This document shows, in pieces, positions 1-4,938 of a stretch of DNA of 7,461 bases (positions are counted from its first letter, which is position 1; each line of letters opens with the position of its first letter). Location of the stretch: positions 1 through 7,461 of the forward strand of contig JAISQU010000232.1 of the NCBI GenBank assembly GCA_031274005.1, read 5' to 3'. The notes beneath the pieces are model-generated. The model searched no databases and was not told where the DNA came from. It saw nothing but the letters and a program-made list of their open reading frames with translations. A program made the position numbers and the translations under genes. This stretch comes from Spirochaetales bacterium. Lineage in GTDB: Bacteria > Spirochaetota > Spirochaetia > DTKZ01.

Positions 1-773
1 AGTCATCTGCCGCCATTGAGGAAATGCTCGCCAATATCCAGTCGGTAATCCAAACGCTCGCCAAGAACACCGATAATGTCAGGGAACTGACGGAGGCTTC
101 TGAGGTGGGGCGTATCGGCCTGCAGGAAGTAGCCGGGGACATTCAGAAAATCGCCCAGGAATCCGAAGGGCTTTTAGAGATTAACGCGGTGATGGAAAAC
201 ATCGCCGGCCAGACCAACCTCCTTTCAATGAACGCAGCCATTGAGGCGGCCCACGCCGGGGAAACGGGGAAGGGGTTCGCCGTTGTAGCCGGCGAGATAC
301 GGAAGCTGGCGGAAAATTCCGGCAAGCAGTCCAAGACTATCAGCACCGTACTCAAAAAGATCAAAGACTCCATTGACAAAATCAGCAGGTCTACCAAAAG
401 CGTTCTTAACAAGTTTGAGGCTATTGACAGCGGGGTAAAAATCGTAGCCCAGCAGGAGGAGAACATCCGGTCCGCCATGCAAGAGCAGGGAGCGGGGAGC
501 AAGCAGATCCTGGACGCAATCGGCCGGTTGAACGAGGCGACGCAGATGGTTAAGAGCAGCTCGGAGGTGATGCTTGAGGGGAGTACGCAGGTTATTCAGG
601 AAAGCAAAAACCTGGAGTCGGCGACGGCGGATATCACCCGCGGGATGAACGAAATGGCCGCCGAAACGGACCAGATCAATGCGGCGGTGAACCGGGTAAA
701 CACTATCAGCGTGGAGAACAAGGAAAATATTGACGTGCTGGTCAGCGAAGTAGGAAAATTCAAAGTGGAATGA
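1..773 (+). CDS. Methyl-accepting chemotaxis protein, C-terminal signalling part (5' truncated by window)
   Basis: This is the cytoplasmic signalling end of a chemoreceptor, which with CheW and CheA relays ligand signals to the flagellar motor. The frame is open to the left edge (read from base 3: SSAAIEEM...), so the ATG at 24 is internal and the true start lies outside the window. The conserved hairpin tip is at about 186-320: NIAGQTNLL, then MNAAIEAAHAGE, GKGFAVVAGEIRKLAE. Heptad-rich helices on both sides fit the long antiparallel coiled coil with its methylation segments. The second half, about 150 residues after the tip, ends EVGKFKVE with no CheR-binding pentapeptide. The tip has Met where many homologues have Ala/Leu-Asn context (LLSMNAAIEAA), a small variation. 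Sensor and membrane segments are off-window, so the ligand cannot be inferred. The family assignment is secure. Confidence 0.95.
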   Translation, partial: SSAAIEEMLANIQSVIQTLAKNTDNVRELTEASEVGRIGLQEVAGDIQKIAQESEGLLEINAVMENIAGQTNLLSMNAAIEAAHAGETGKGFAVVAGEIRKLAENSGKQSKTISTVLKKIKDSIDKISRSTKSVLNKFEAIDSGVKIVAQQEENIRSAMQEQGAGSKQILDAIGRLNEATQMVKSSSEVMLEGSTQVIQESKNLESATADITRGMNEMAAETDQINAAVNRVNTISVENKENIDVLVSEVGKFKVE

Positions 774-809
774 ACTACCCAAGAGCAAGCTCCGGGCTAT
801 TAAACCAAC

Positions 810-877
810 GCCTGCGAATAAAACCGCAACCCGGCTTCCCCGTCAGACGGCGGGGAAACGGAAAACCCGGCGCAGGC
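810..877. terminator. Nested stem-loop between convergent genes
   Basis: The gap between the convergent receptor and rhomboid genes folds into a nested structure. The outer arms are GCCTGCG (810-816) and CGCAGGC (871-877). The inner stem is TTCCCCGTC (836-844) with GGCGGGGAA (849-857), a 9-bp stem with one G.T pair and an AGAC loop. It could end transcription from both sides, but neither strand has a clean T-run directly after the stem, so a classical intrinsic terminator is not proven. The outer right arm touches the rhomboid stop codon. Confidence 0.4.
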
Positions 878-1524
878 TATCTGTCGAAAAAAACCCGCAG
901 CGCGTTGATGCGGTAACGGACAAGAAGGTACACGTACGCGGCGGCAAGACCCGCGAGGTGAGTCAGGTGAGCGACGTTTCCGCCTCTTCCGAAAACCTGG
1001 TTAAAGATTTCGATGCCCGCGTATATCATGACAAGAAGGGGCGCCCGTATGGGGAAAATGCCGAACACATAGATTTCCGCACGGGGGAAGAAGGCGGCAA
1101 AGGCGAGAAGTACGCCGTAGATCGCTCCGGAAGCGCCTATGAGTACAACCGCGTATGTTCCTGTAAGAGTGTATACGGCAAAAGAAAACAGTCCGGCGGC
1201 AAAGCCGCATACAAAATAGAAAAGAAGGAATTCCCGGCTTCCCATGTGGTGTTCTATCTGGATGCCGAAAAAGAAGAGGCCCAGCATGTTGAAGAGCAGA
1301 TGCGAGAAGTCCCAGTGCAGAAACATGTAGGTTATGAGCTGCCACAGCGAACCTGAGCGGACCATGCCGGGTATCAGGGCAAAGGTTTCCAGAAGCCGGG
1401 CCGACATGCGGCCGGAACCAATCGCGAAAATGATAAAGAAGCCCGTGTTAACCAGGATTATAATAAGCGCGGCGTTATAGAACTCATAGCGCAGGGGCCG
1501 CCGCATAAAGGGTAAAATCTTCAT
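877..1524 (-). CDS. Rhomboid family intramembrane serine protease
   Basis: A 215-residue polytopic inner-membrane protein of the rhomboid family, which cleaves transmembrane segments of substrate proteins within the bilayer. About six hydrophobic segments are visible (roughly 17-36, 62-88, 98-120, 124-146, 151-172, 186-204). The catalytic Ser is S132 in GASG and the partner His is H189 in THLAG of the last helix. HxxxN (H75, N79, in the segment HWDFSHLLFNM) supplies the expected oxyanion-side residues, so the protease looks active. It has no N-terminal cytoplasmic domain, as in short bacterial rhomboids. It lies 33 nt downstream of the isomerase gene on the same strand. There is no Shine-Dalgarno sequence before the ATG; promoter-like boxes lie just upstream, so it may be transcribed separately and leaderless. 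The substrate is unknown. Confidence 0.93.
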   Translation of the reverse strand: MKILPFMRRPLRYEFYNAALIIILVNTGFFIIFAIGSGRMSARLLETFALIPGMVRSGSLWQLITYMFLHWDFSHLLFNMLGLFFFGIQIEHHMGSREFLLFYFVCGFAAGLFSFAVYTLTGTYAVVLIGASGAIYGVLLAFAAFFPRAEIYVFGIFPIRAPLLVMIYAGIEIFNQVFGRGGNVAHLTHLAGLAAAYVYLLVRYRINALRVFFDR

Positions 1525-1531
1525 ACTGTGT

Positions 1532-1561
1532 ATGGTAAGAAAAAAAGGCGTCCGCCGTCAA
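1532..1561 (-). promoter_or_regulatory. Candidate promoter of the rhomboid gene
   Basis: On the minus strand, TTGACG (1561-1556) is followed after 18 bp by TACCAT (1537-1532), which ends 7 nt before the rhomboid ATG. The isomerase stop codon TGA lies inside the -35 box. The predicted start of transcription falls at or next to the ATG. A run of seven T (1546-1540) after a short GC-rich dyad lies in the spacer and could also help end the isomerase transcript. This is inferred from box matches only. Confidence 0.35.
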
Positions 1562-2349
1562 GCCGCCGGGCCGTCAAGAATGGCTCGCAGGATGTGCAGG
1601 CTTTCCGGGGCTTCTTCGCGGAAGGAGGCTGTTACCGTGGGTTCAATGCTCAGGGTTCCGTCATAGCCGCAGCCGCGCGCCGCGTTGAGACACCTGCGGT
1701 AAAAGGGGATTCCTTCTTCCCGCAGGTGATGGCGGCTGCCGTCCGGCAGGGTGTGGTCAATATGAAGATGCGCTACATAGGGCATAACATAGGCGATATC
1801 CGCGGCGTCTTCGCCGCAGCGCCTCAGGTGATGAAAATCCAGTACCATGCGCAGGCAGGGCATATTGAGGCTTTTTACGATGTCCAGGGCTTCCCGCGTA
1901 TGAACCAGGAGCGTACAGATGTGGGAGTTGAGCGCCTCGAGCAAAAAGGTTATTCCCTGTTTACCGCCTTCTTCCGCGGTGACGCGTATAAACTCGCGGA
2001 TTTGCTGCGCGGCCGCGGCGGGGTCAAAGCCTTCGGGGAGCCGGCGGGCAAGGGGGGCGCCGAGTCCTATGACGCGGATACCCAGCGCTTTGCCGCGGCG
2101 GCATATTTCTTCCGCGTAGTTTTTGGCCGCGCGCAGGTCAAAACCCGGACCGGCCATGGCCGGTTTGTCCGCGCAGTAGCCGTTAAAACCATTGCAGGGT
2201 ACGCCGCGGGAATCAATACGCCGCCGCGCATCCTCAAGTTCCTGAGCGCTCATTGCCATTATCTGCGTGCCGGCAAGCTCAATAAAATCATACCCTGCGC
2301 GGCAGAGTTCCTCGTAATTTTCCATTCCTGTACAGCAGCCAATTTTCAT
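1558..2349 (-). CDS. Sugar phosphate isomerase/epimerase-like TIM-barrel protein (AP endonuclease 2 / xylose isomerase-like fold)
   Basis: A 263-residue soluble protein with the fold shared by hydroxypyruvate isomerase, ketose 3-epimerases and IolE-type enzymes. The N-terminal strand MKIGCCTG and the segment AGYDFIELAG (18-27) match the first barrel strands. Likely metal ligands appear in the expected order: E138 (LLEALN), D171 with H173 (LDFHH), H194/H196 (AHLHIDH) and E236 (SIEP). These would bind a divalent cation for a 1,2-hydride shift or epimerisation of a small sugar. The length is normal. Substrate cannot be read from the sequence, and neighbours (aspS, rhomboid) give no pathway clue. 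The start ATG at 2349 has no Shine-Dalgarno sequence but is preceded at close range by promoter-like boxes. The family is confident; the exact reaction is not assigned. Confidence 0.85.
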   Translation of the reverse strand: MKIGCCTGMENYEELCRAGYDFIELAGTQIMAMSAQELEDARRRIDSRGVPCNGFNGYCADKPAMAGPGFDLRAAKNYAEEICRRGKALGIRVIGLGAPLARRLPEGFDPAAAAQQIREFIRVTAEEGGKQGITFLLEALNSHICTLLVHTREALDIVKSLNMPCLRMVLDFHHLRRCGEDAADIAYVMPYVAHLHIDHTLPDGSRHHLREEGIPFYRRCLNAARGCGYDGTLSIEPTVTASFREEAPESLHILRAILDGPAA

Positions 2350-2356
2350 GTAAAAC

Positions 2357-2386
2357 AGGATACCGCTTACAGGCCGGTGTAATCAA
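2357..2386 (-). promoter_or_regulatory. Candidate promoter of the isomerase gene
   Basis: On the minus strand, TTGATT (2386-2381), an 18-bp spacer and TATCCT (2362-2357) end 7 nt before the ATG at 2349. The -35 box begins only 3 bp after the strong 15-bp stem-loop, an arrangement that suits a new transcription unit. The predicted transcript would be leaderless or nearly so. Confidence 0.4.
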
Positions 2387-2389
2387 GCA

Positions 2390-2423
2390 GGCGATTTCCC
2401 CCGCATCGGCGGGGGAAATCGCC
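2390..2423. terminator. Perfect 15-bp stem-loop between aspS and the isomerase gene
   Basis: GGCGATTTCCCCCGC (2390-2404) is an exact inverted match to 2409-2423, with a 4-nt loop. It is by far the most stable simple hairpin in the host part of the window and is the likely end of the aspS transcript. No T-run follows on either strand, so it may act as a factor-dependent terminator, an mRNA 3'-end protector or a REP-like palindrome instead. Confidence 0.5.
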
Positions 2424-2451
2424 ACCGGAAATTGCGGTAGAGGCTGCCAGT

Positions 2452-2507
2452 ACGCTTTAAGCGTGTCACCAAAGCTCCTGATTACAACGCAATTGCGCAG
2501 CAATTGC
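2452..2507. repeat. Two smaller palindromes downstream of aspS
   Basis: ACGCTT-T-AAGCGT (2452-2464) is a perfect 6-bp dyad. GCAATTGC occurs twice (2489-2496 and 2500-2507) separated by GCA. Because this octamer is self-complementary, the two copies form an 8-bp stem with a 3-nt loop just 8 bp beyond the aspS stop codon. With the larger hairpin at 2390 they fill most of the 166-bp gap. The function is unknown; transcript 3'-end processing is plausible. Confidence 0.45.
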
Positions 2508-2515
2508 CGTGATGG

Positions 2516-4318
2516 TTATGTCCCATCCGCACATTTCCGTGATTGCGTCCCTTCCTCCGTGACGGTTTTCAGACGCAGCTCGTCAAGTTGTTTCTGCTCC
2601 ACGTCCGAAGGGGCTTCGTCCATGGGGGAAACGCCGACAGTATTTTTGGGAAAAGCGATAACATCCCGTATCGTGGTTTCGCCGCACATCAGCATAACGA
2701 GCCTGTCAAAACCGGGGGCTATTCCCCCGTGGGGAGGCGGCCCGTAGCGGAAGGCGTTAAGGAGAAAGCCGAAACGCTGCTCGGCGTCCTGCAGGCTGTA
2801 GCCGGCGATGGCAAAAATGCGCTTCTGGATTTCCGGGTCGTGGATGCGGATGGAGCCGGAAGCCATTTCGCAGCCGTTGCACACAAGGTCGTACATATCG
2901 CCCTTGACTTCGCCGGGATTCTGTTCCAGCGTCGAGAGGTATTTTTCCTGGGGCATGCTGAACATGTGGTGGGCGGCGTCCCACTTTTTTTCATCCTCGT
3001 TCCATTCAAAGAGGGGAAAGTCCACTATCCAGGCGAACTTGAATTCGTCCTGCTTCGCCAGCCCCAGGTCTTTTCCCAGCCGTGAGCGTACCGCGCCCAG
3101 GCTGAGGCGGGCGATATTTTTCGGCGCGCCCACAAAAAGAAGAAGGTCGCCTTCCCTCGCCTCCAGATCCCGCGTAATCTGCGCGGCGGACGCTTCGTAA
3201 AATTTCGCGACCCCGCCTTCCAGTCCGCCTGCCGTAACTTTTGCCCAGGCCAAACCCTGGGCCTTGTAGGTTTTTGCAACTTCCTCAAGCCCGGTAATCT
3301 GCTTGCGTGAATATCCCGCGCAGCCCGGCGCGACAAGAACCTTGACGGCCCCGCCCTGCGCAAGAACATCTTTGAAAACGCTGAAGGAACCGGCTTCGAC
3401 ATAGGGCGCAAAATCCCGCAGCTTTAAGTCAAAACGCAGGTCGGGCTTGTCCGAACCATAGCTGTCCATCGCCTCTTCCCATGAAATGCGGGGAAAGGCC
3501 GCGGGAAGCTCCACGCCTAGGGTGCGGCGGAACATGTGAACCAGCATTCCTTCGGTAACACGAAAGACATCGTCTTTTGAAACAAAACTCATTTCCATAT
3601 CGATCTGGGTAAACTCAAGCTGGCGGTCGCCCCGCGCATCTTCATCCCTGTAGCAGCGGGCAATCTGAAAATACCTGTCAAAGCCCGACACCATAAGAAG
3701 CTGTTTGTAGAGCTGGGGACTCTGAGGCAGGGCGTAAAATTTCCCCGCGTGTATGCGTGAAGGCACCAGAAAATCCCGAGCCCCTTCCGGCGTCGAACGG
3801 ATGAGCGTAGGCGTTTCAATTTCGCAGAACCCCTCCTGCCGCAGATATTCGCGCGCGCGGAACATGGCCTCGCCGCGTATGCGTATATTCTTCTGCATGG
3901 AGAACGAGCGCAGGTCGAGGTAACGGTACTGGAGGCGCAGATCGTCGCGCGCGTCGCTTCGCTGGTCAATCATAAAAGGAAGCGTGTCGCAGGCCGAAAG
4001 AACGGCAATCAGCGACGCGGAGACTTCGATCTCCCCTGTGGGCATATCGGGGTTGACCATTTCGGGCGGACGTGTGCGCACAGTTCCCTGTACGGCAATG
4101 CAGTACTCATATTTGAGGCCCTCCGCGATTGCCTTGAAGGACTCTTCGGCGGTTTCGTCCACCACAACCTGGGTAATACCGCTGTGGTCGCGCATGTTGA
4201 TAAAACTGATTCCTCCGTGGTCCCGTTTCCGGTGCACCCAGCCGTTGAGGATGACGATTTTTCCCGTGTCGGAGGCTTTCAGTTCTCCGCAGGTGACTGT
4301 GCGTTTAAGGTTTTCCAT
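2516..4318 (-). CDS. aspS: Aspartyl-tRNA synthetase (bacterial type, class II)
   Basis: A 600-residue cytosolic enzyme that activates aspartate with ATP and charges tRNA-Asp. Domains in order: N-terminal OB-fold anticodon-binding domain (about 1-110, GWVHRKRDHGG at 26-36); class II catalytic core with STPEGARDFLVPSR (175-188), SPQLYKQ (200-206) and motif 2 RCYRDED (221-227); the bacterial GAD insertion (about 285-430); motif 3 GGIAPGFDRL (541-550) with the ATP-binding R549. Length is that of a complete bacterial enzyme with a short polar tail. His34 sits where nondiscriminating AspRS enzymes carry His and discriminating ones carry Leu, so it may also mischarge tRNA-Asn for GatCAB; that is inference. 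The start at 4318 matches the family N-terminus (KRTVTCGEL). No Shine-Dalgarno sequence precedes it, and a -10-like box lies 8 nt upstream. Confidence 0.98.
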   Translation of the reverse strand: MENLKRTVTCGELKASDTGKIVILNGWVHRKRDHGGISFINMRDHSGITQVVVDETAEESFKAIAEGLKYEYCIAVQGTVRTRPPEMVNPDMPTGEIEVSASLIAVLSACDTLPFMIDQRSDARDDLRLQYRYLDLRSFSMQKNIRIRGEAMFRAREYLRQEGFCEIETPTLIRSTPEGARDFLVPSRIHAGKFYALPQSPQLYKQLLMVSGFDRYFQIARCYRDEDARGDRQLEFTQIDMEMSFVSKDDVFRVTEGMLVHMFRRTLGVELPAAFPRISWEEAMDSYGSDKPDLRFDLKLRDFAPYVEAGSFSVFKDVLAQGGAVKVLVAPGCAGYSRKQITGLEEVAKTYKAQGLAWAKVTAGGLEGGVAKFYEASAAQITRDLEAREGDLLLFVGAPKNIARLSLGAVRSRLGKDLGLAKQDEFKFAWIVDFPLFEWNEDEKKWDAAHHMFSMPQEKYLSTLEQNPGEVKGDMYDLVCNGCEMASGSIRIHDPEIQKRIFAIAGYSLQDAEQRFGFLLNAFRYGPPPHGGIAPGFDRLVMLMCGETTIRDVIAFPKNTVGVSPMDEAPSDVEQKQLDELRLKTVTEEGTQSRKCADGT

Positions 4319-4326
4319 AGGAGTTC

Positions 4327-4356
4327 ACTGTACCACCGCAAGAGGGTACTGCTCAA
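4327..4356 (-). promoter_or_regulatory. Candidate promoter of aspS
   Basis: On the minus strand, TTGAGC (4356-4351), an 18-bp spacer and TACAGT (4332-4327) end 8 nt before the aspS ATG. The leader between -10 and ATG (GAACTCCT) has no purine-rich ribosome binding site. This suggests transcription starting at or beside the ATG. It lies entirely on the aspS side of the inserted repeat element. Confidence 0.45.
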
Positions 4357-4389
4357 GGTGTACGCAGGCCCGAAAAAATGTTGTACTCG

Positions 4390-4397
4390 GGCCCGTA
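4390..4397. repeat. Left flanking direct repeat (possible target-site duplication)
   Basis: GGCCCGTA directly abuts the left terminal inverted repeat of the 271-bp element and recurs at 4670-4677 on the other side. Extended by one base on the left the two copies match at 8 of 9 positions. Confidence 0.6.
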
Positions 4398-4420
4398 GGG
4401 TGCACCAATTTTTTCCGTGC
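4398..4420. repeat. Left 23-bp terminal inverted repeat
   Basis: It starts GGGTGCACC, has a run of six T, and ends CCGTGC. It is an exact reverse complement of 4646-4668. Confidence 0.9.
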
Positions 4421-4423
4421 GCC

Positions 4424-4442
4424 TTTTTTGCGAAGCAAAAAA
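4424..4442. repeat. Stem-loop with GCGAAGC mini-hairpin core (copy 1)
   Basis: TTTTTTGC (4424-4431) and GCAAAAAA (4435-4442) form a perfect 8-bp stem closed by a GAA loop. The core GCGAAGC (4430-4436) is the heptamer known for forming an exceptionally stable DNA mini-hairpin. Confidence 0.8.
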
Positions 4443-4502
4443 CCGGGCCAGGAAATCGCACGGCGAAGCCGTGTGCTTGCCAAACGAGGCAAAACGGCCC
4501 GG
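4443..4502. repeat. Branched stem-loop: CCGGGCC/GGCCCGG arms enclosing two hairpins, including GCGAAGC copy 2
   Basis: Outer arms CCGGGCC (4443-4449) and GGCCCGG (4496-4502) pair perfectly. Inside are CACGGC-GAA-GCCGTG (4459-4473, core GCGAAGC at 4463-4469) and TTGCC-6 nt-GGCAA (4477-4492). Together they make a three-way-junction-like fold. The last bases of the right arm are shared with the next structure, so the two are alternatives at the edge. Confidence 0.65.
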
Positions 4503-4564
4503 CGTATACAAAAGCCCCTGCCGTTATACCCCGGCAGCCTGCCTTTAGGTAGGCTGTACGCCGG
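4499..4564. repeat. Branched stem-loop: CCGGCGTA/TACGCCGG arms enclosing two hairpins
   Basis: CCGGCGTA (4499-4506) pairs with TACGCCGG (4557-4564). Inside are CTGCCG/CGGCAG (4518-4523 with 4532-4537) and GCCTGCC-TTTA-GGTAGGC (4537-4554, one G.T pair). The layout repeats that of the preceding branched unit. Confidence 0.65.
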
Positions 4565-4578
4565 CTTTCCGCTTCAAT

Positions 4579-4597
4579 CTTTTGGCTATGCCAAAAG
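4579..4597. repeat. Stem-loop CTTTTGGC-TAT-GCCAAAAG
   Basis: A perfect 8-bp stem with a 3-nt loop. Its layout (T-rich arm, GC-rich neck, triloop) mirrors the hairpin at 4424-4442 near the other end of the element. Confidence 0.75.
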
Positions 4598-4612
4598 GAT
4601 TTACGCTGCAAT

Positions 4613-4630
4613 CCCTGGCGCGGCCCAGGG
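4613..4630. repeat. Stem-loop CCCTGG/CCAGGG
   Basis: CCCTGG (4613-4618) and CCAGGG (4625-4630) form a 6-bp stem with a 6-nt loop, the last internal hairpin before the right terminal repeat. Confidence 0.6.
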
Positions 4631-4645
4631 GCTTCCGCTGGTTTT

Positions 4646-4668
4646 GCACGGAAAAAATTGGTGCACCC
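4646..4668. repeat. Right 23-bp terminal inverted repeat
   Basis: It starts GCACGG, has a run of six A, and ends GGTGCACCC. It is an exact reverse complement of 4398-4420. Confidence 0.9.
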
Positions 4669-4669
4669 C

Positions 4670-4677
4670 GGCCCGTA
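4670..4677. repeat. Right flanking direct repeat (possible target-site duplication)
   Basis: GGCCCGTA, identical to 4390-4397. One extra C (4669) lies between it and the terminal repeat. It ends 8 bp before the -35 box of the tRNA promoter. Confidence 0.6.
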
Positions 4678-4685
4678 TTAGCGGC

Positions 4686-4714
4686 TTGTCAAAGTACATT
4701 TTTTCCTGTATAGT
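4686..4714 (+). promoter_or_regulatory. Promoter of tRNA-Ala
   Basis: TTGTCA (4686-4691), a 17-bp spacer and TATAGT (4709-4714) form a near-consensus sigma-70 promoter. It ends 12 bp before the mature tRNA 5' end, so transcription should start within a few bases of it. It is the best-matching promoter in the window. Confidence 0.75.
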
Positions 4715-4726
4715 AAAAGAACCTTC

Positions 4727-4799
4727 GGGGGATTAGCTCAGTTGGTAGAGCGATAGGTTCGCAATCTATAGGCCAGGGGTTCGAATCCCCTATCCTCCA
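4727..4799 (+). tRNA. tRNA-Ala (anticodon CGC)
   Basis: A 73-nt cloverleaf. The acceptor stem GGGGGAT/ATCCTCC contains the G3-U70 wobble pair that is the alanine identity element. The D-stem is GCTC/GAGC; the anticodon stem ATAGG/TCTAT carries the loop TTCGCAA with anticodon CGC (4760-4762), reading GCG codons. The variable loop is AGGCC and the T-arm AGGGG-TTCGAAT-CCCCT. The discriminator is A4799. The 3' CCA is not encoded and must be added. The integrase gene follows within about 140 bp, so the 3' half is the likely attachment site of the element and may have been restored by element-borne sequence on integration. Confidence 0.97.
4775..4799 (+). other. Probable attachment-site end (att) within the tRNA-Ala 3' part
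   Basis: Tyrosine-recombinase elements commonly insert in the T-arm and acceptor region of tRNA genes and regenerate it. The integrase gene starts soon after and points away from the tRNA, the usual layout. The exact core cannot be fixed because the partner copy at the far end of the element is outside the window. Confidence 0.5.
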
Positions 4800-4866
4800 A
4801 AGTTCTAAGTCTTTACGTAGTAAGGAATTACGAACAGGACTACCCGACAACGGGCGTTCTTAATCA

Positions 4867-4900
4867 TTGCGTATAACAAAAATGGCACATAAAGTGGCAC
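4867..4900 (+). promoter_or_regulatory. Integrase promoter candidate and TGGCAC repeats
   Basis: TTGCGT (4867-4872), a 17-bp spacer and TAAAGT (4890-4895) form a weak promoter that would give about a 36-nt leader before the ATG at 4939. The hexamer TGGCAC occurs twice (4883-4888 and 4895-4900), 12 bp apart on the same strand. Short direct repeats near an attachment site are typical of recombinase arm sites or excisionase sites, but this role is inferred. Confidence 0.35.
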
Positions 4901-4938
4901 CTAACCCGCTTTCAATGCTATTTGCAAGGATTAGGGAC

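Larger units (their letters stand above)
4398..4668. mobile_element. MITE-like non-coding element with 23-bp terminal inverted repeats
   Basis: Positions 4398-4420 and 4646-4668 are perfect 23-bp inverted repeats; each includes the palindrome GGTGCACC near its outer tip and an A/T run. Outside them lie direct repeats of GGCCCGTA. No convincing gene is inside, so any movement would need a transposase supplied in trans. The interior is a chain of stem-loops: 4424-4442, 4443-4502 (which encloses 4459-4473 and 4477-4492), 4499-4564 (which encloses 4518-4537 and 4537-4554), 4579-4597 and 4613-4630. It occupies most of the 408-bp non-coding stretch between aspS and tRNA-Ala, separating their divergent promoters. 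Alternatives are a structured RNA gene or a genome-wide structured repeat. The repeat geometry is seen directly; mobility is inferred. Confidence 0.65.

Noticed and set aside
24..773. ATG at 24 as the start of a 249-aa protein
   Set aside because: The frame is open to the left edge and the residues before it (SSAAIEE) are typical receptor sequence, so this is an internal Met of a longer receptor.
225..788. 187-aa minus-strand open frame
   Set aside because: It is antisense to the well-conserved chemoreceptor signalling domain and shows no family resemblance.
1554..1578. Direct repeat GCCGTCAAG (1554-1562 and 1570-1578)
   Set aside because: It falls in the 3' end of the isomerase coding region, is short, and has no further copies nearby; probably chance in GC-rich sequence.
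1528..2382. 284-aa plus-strand open frame
   Set aside because: It is antisense to the isomerase, whose metal-binding motifs are in order on the other strand; GC-rich codons keep the shadow frame open.
2288..2503. 71-aa minus-strand open frame between aspS and the isomerase
   Set aside because: It runs across the three palindromes and into the isomerase gene, with no ribosome binding site or recognisable protein pattern.
4398..4668. The long inverted repeats as one giant transcription terminator
   Set aside because: The arms are 225 bp apart and lie upstream of both flanking genes, so there is no transcript for them to end.
4398..4668. CRISPR array
   Set aside because: The repeats are inverted, differ in sequence from one another and have no regular spacers.
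3984..4736. 250-aa plus-strand open frame spanning aspS, the repeat element and the tRNA
   Set aside because: It crosses an antisense gene, a non-coding hairpin array and a tRNA promoter; it is a chance open frame.
4800..4866. CCCG-ACAA-CGGG (about 4843-4854) as the tRNA terminator
   Set aside because: The stem is only 4 bp and is not followed by a real T-run; too weak to call.
4867..4938. TTG 4867 as the integrase start
   Set aside because: It adds 24 residues lacking a ribosome binding site, and the candidate promoter lies inside; ATG 4939 has purine-rich sequence just upstream. Not fully excluded.
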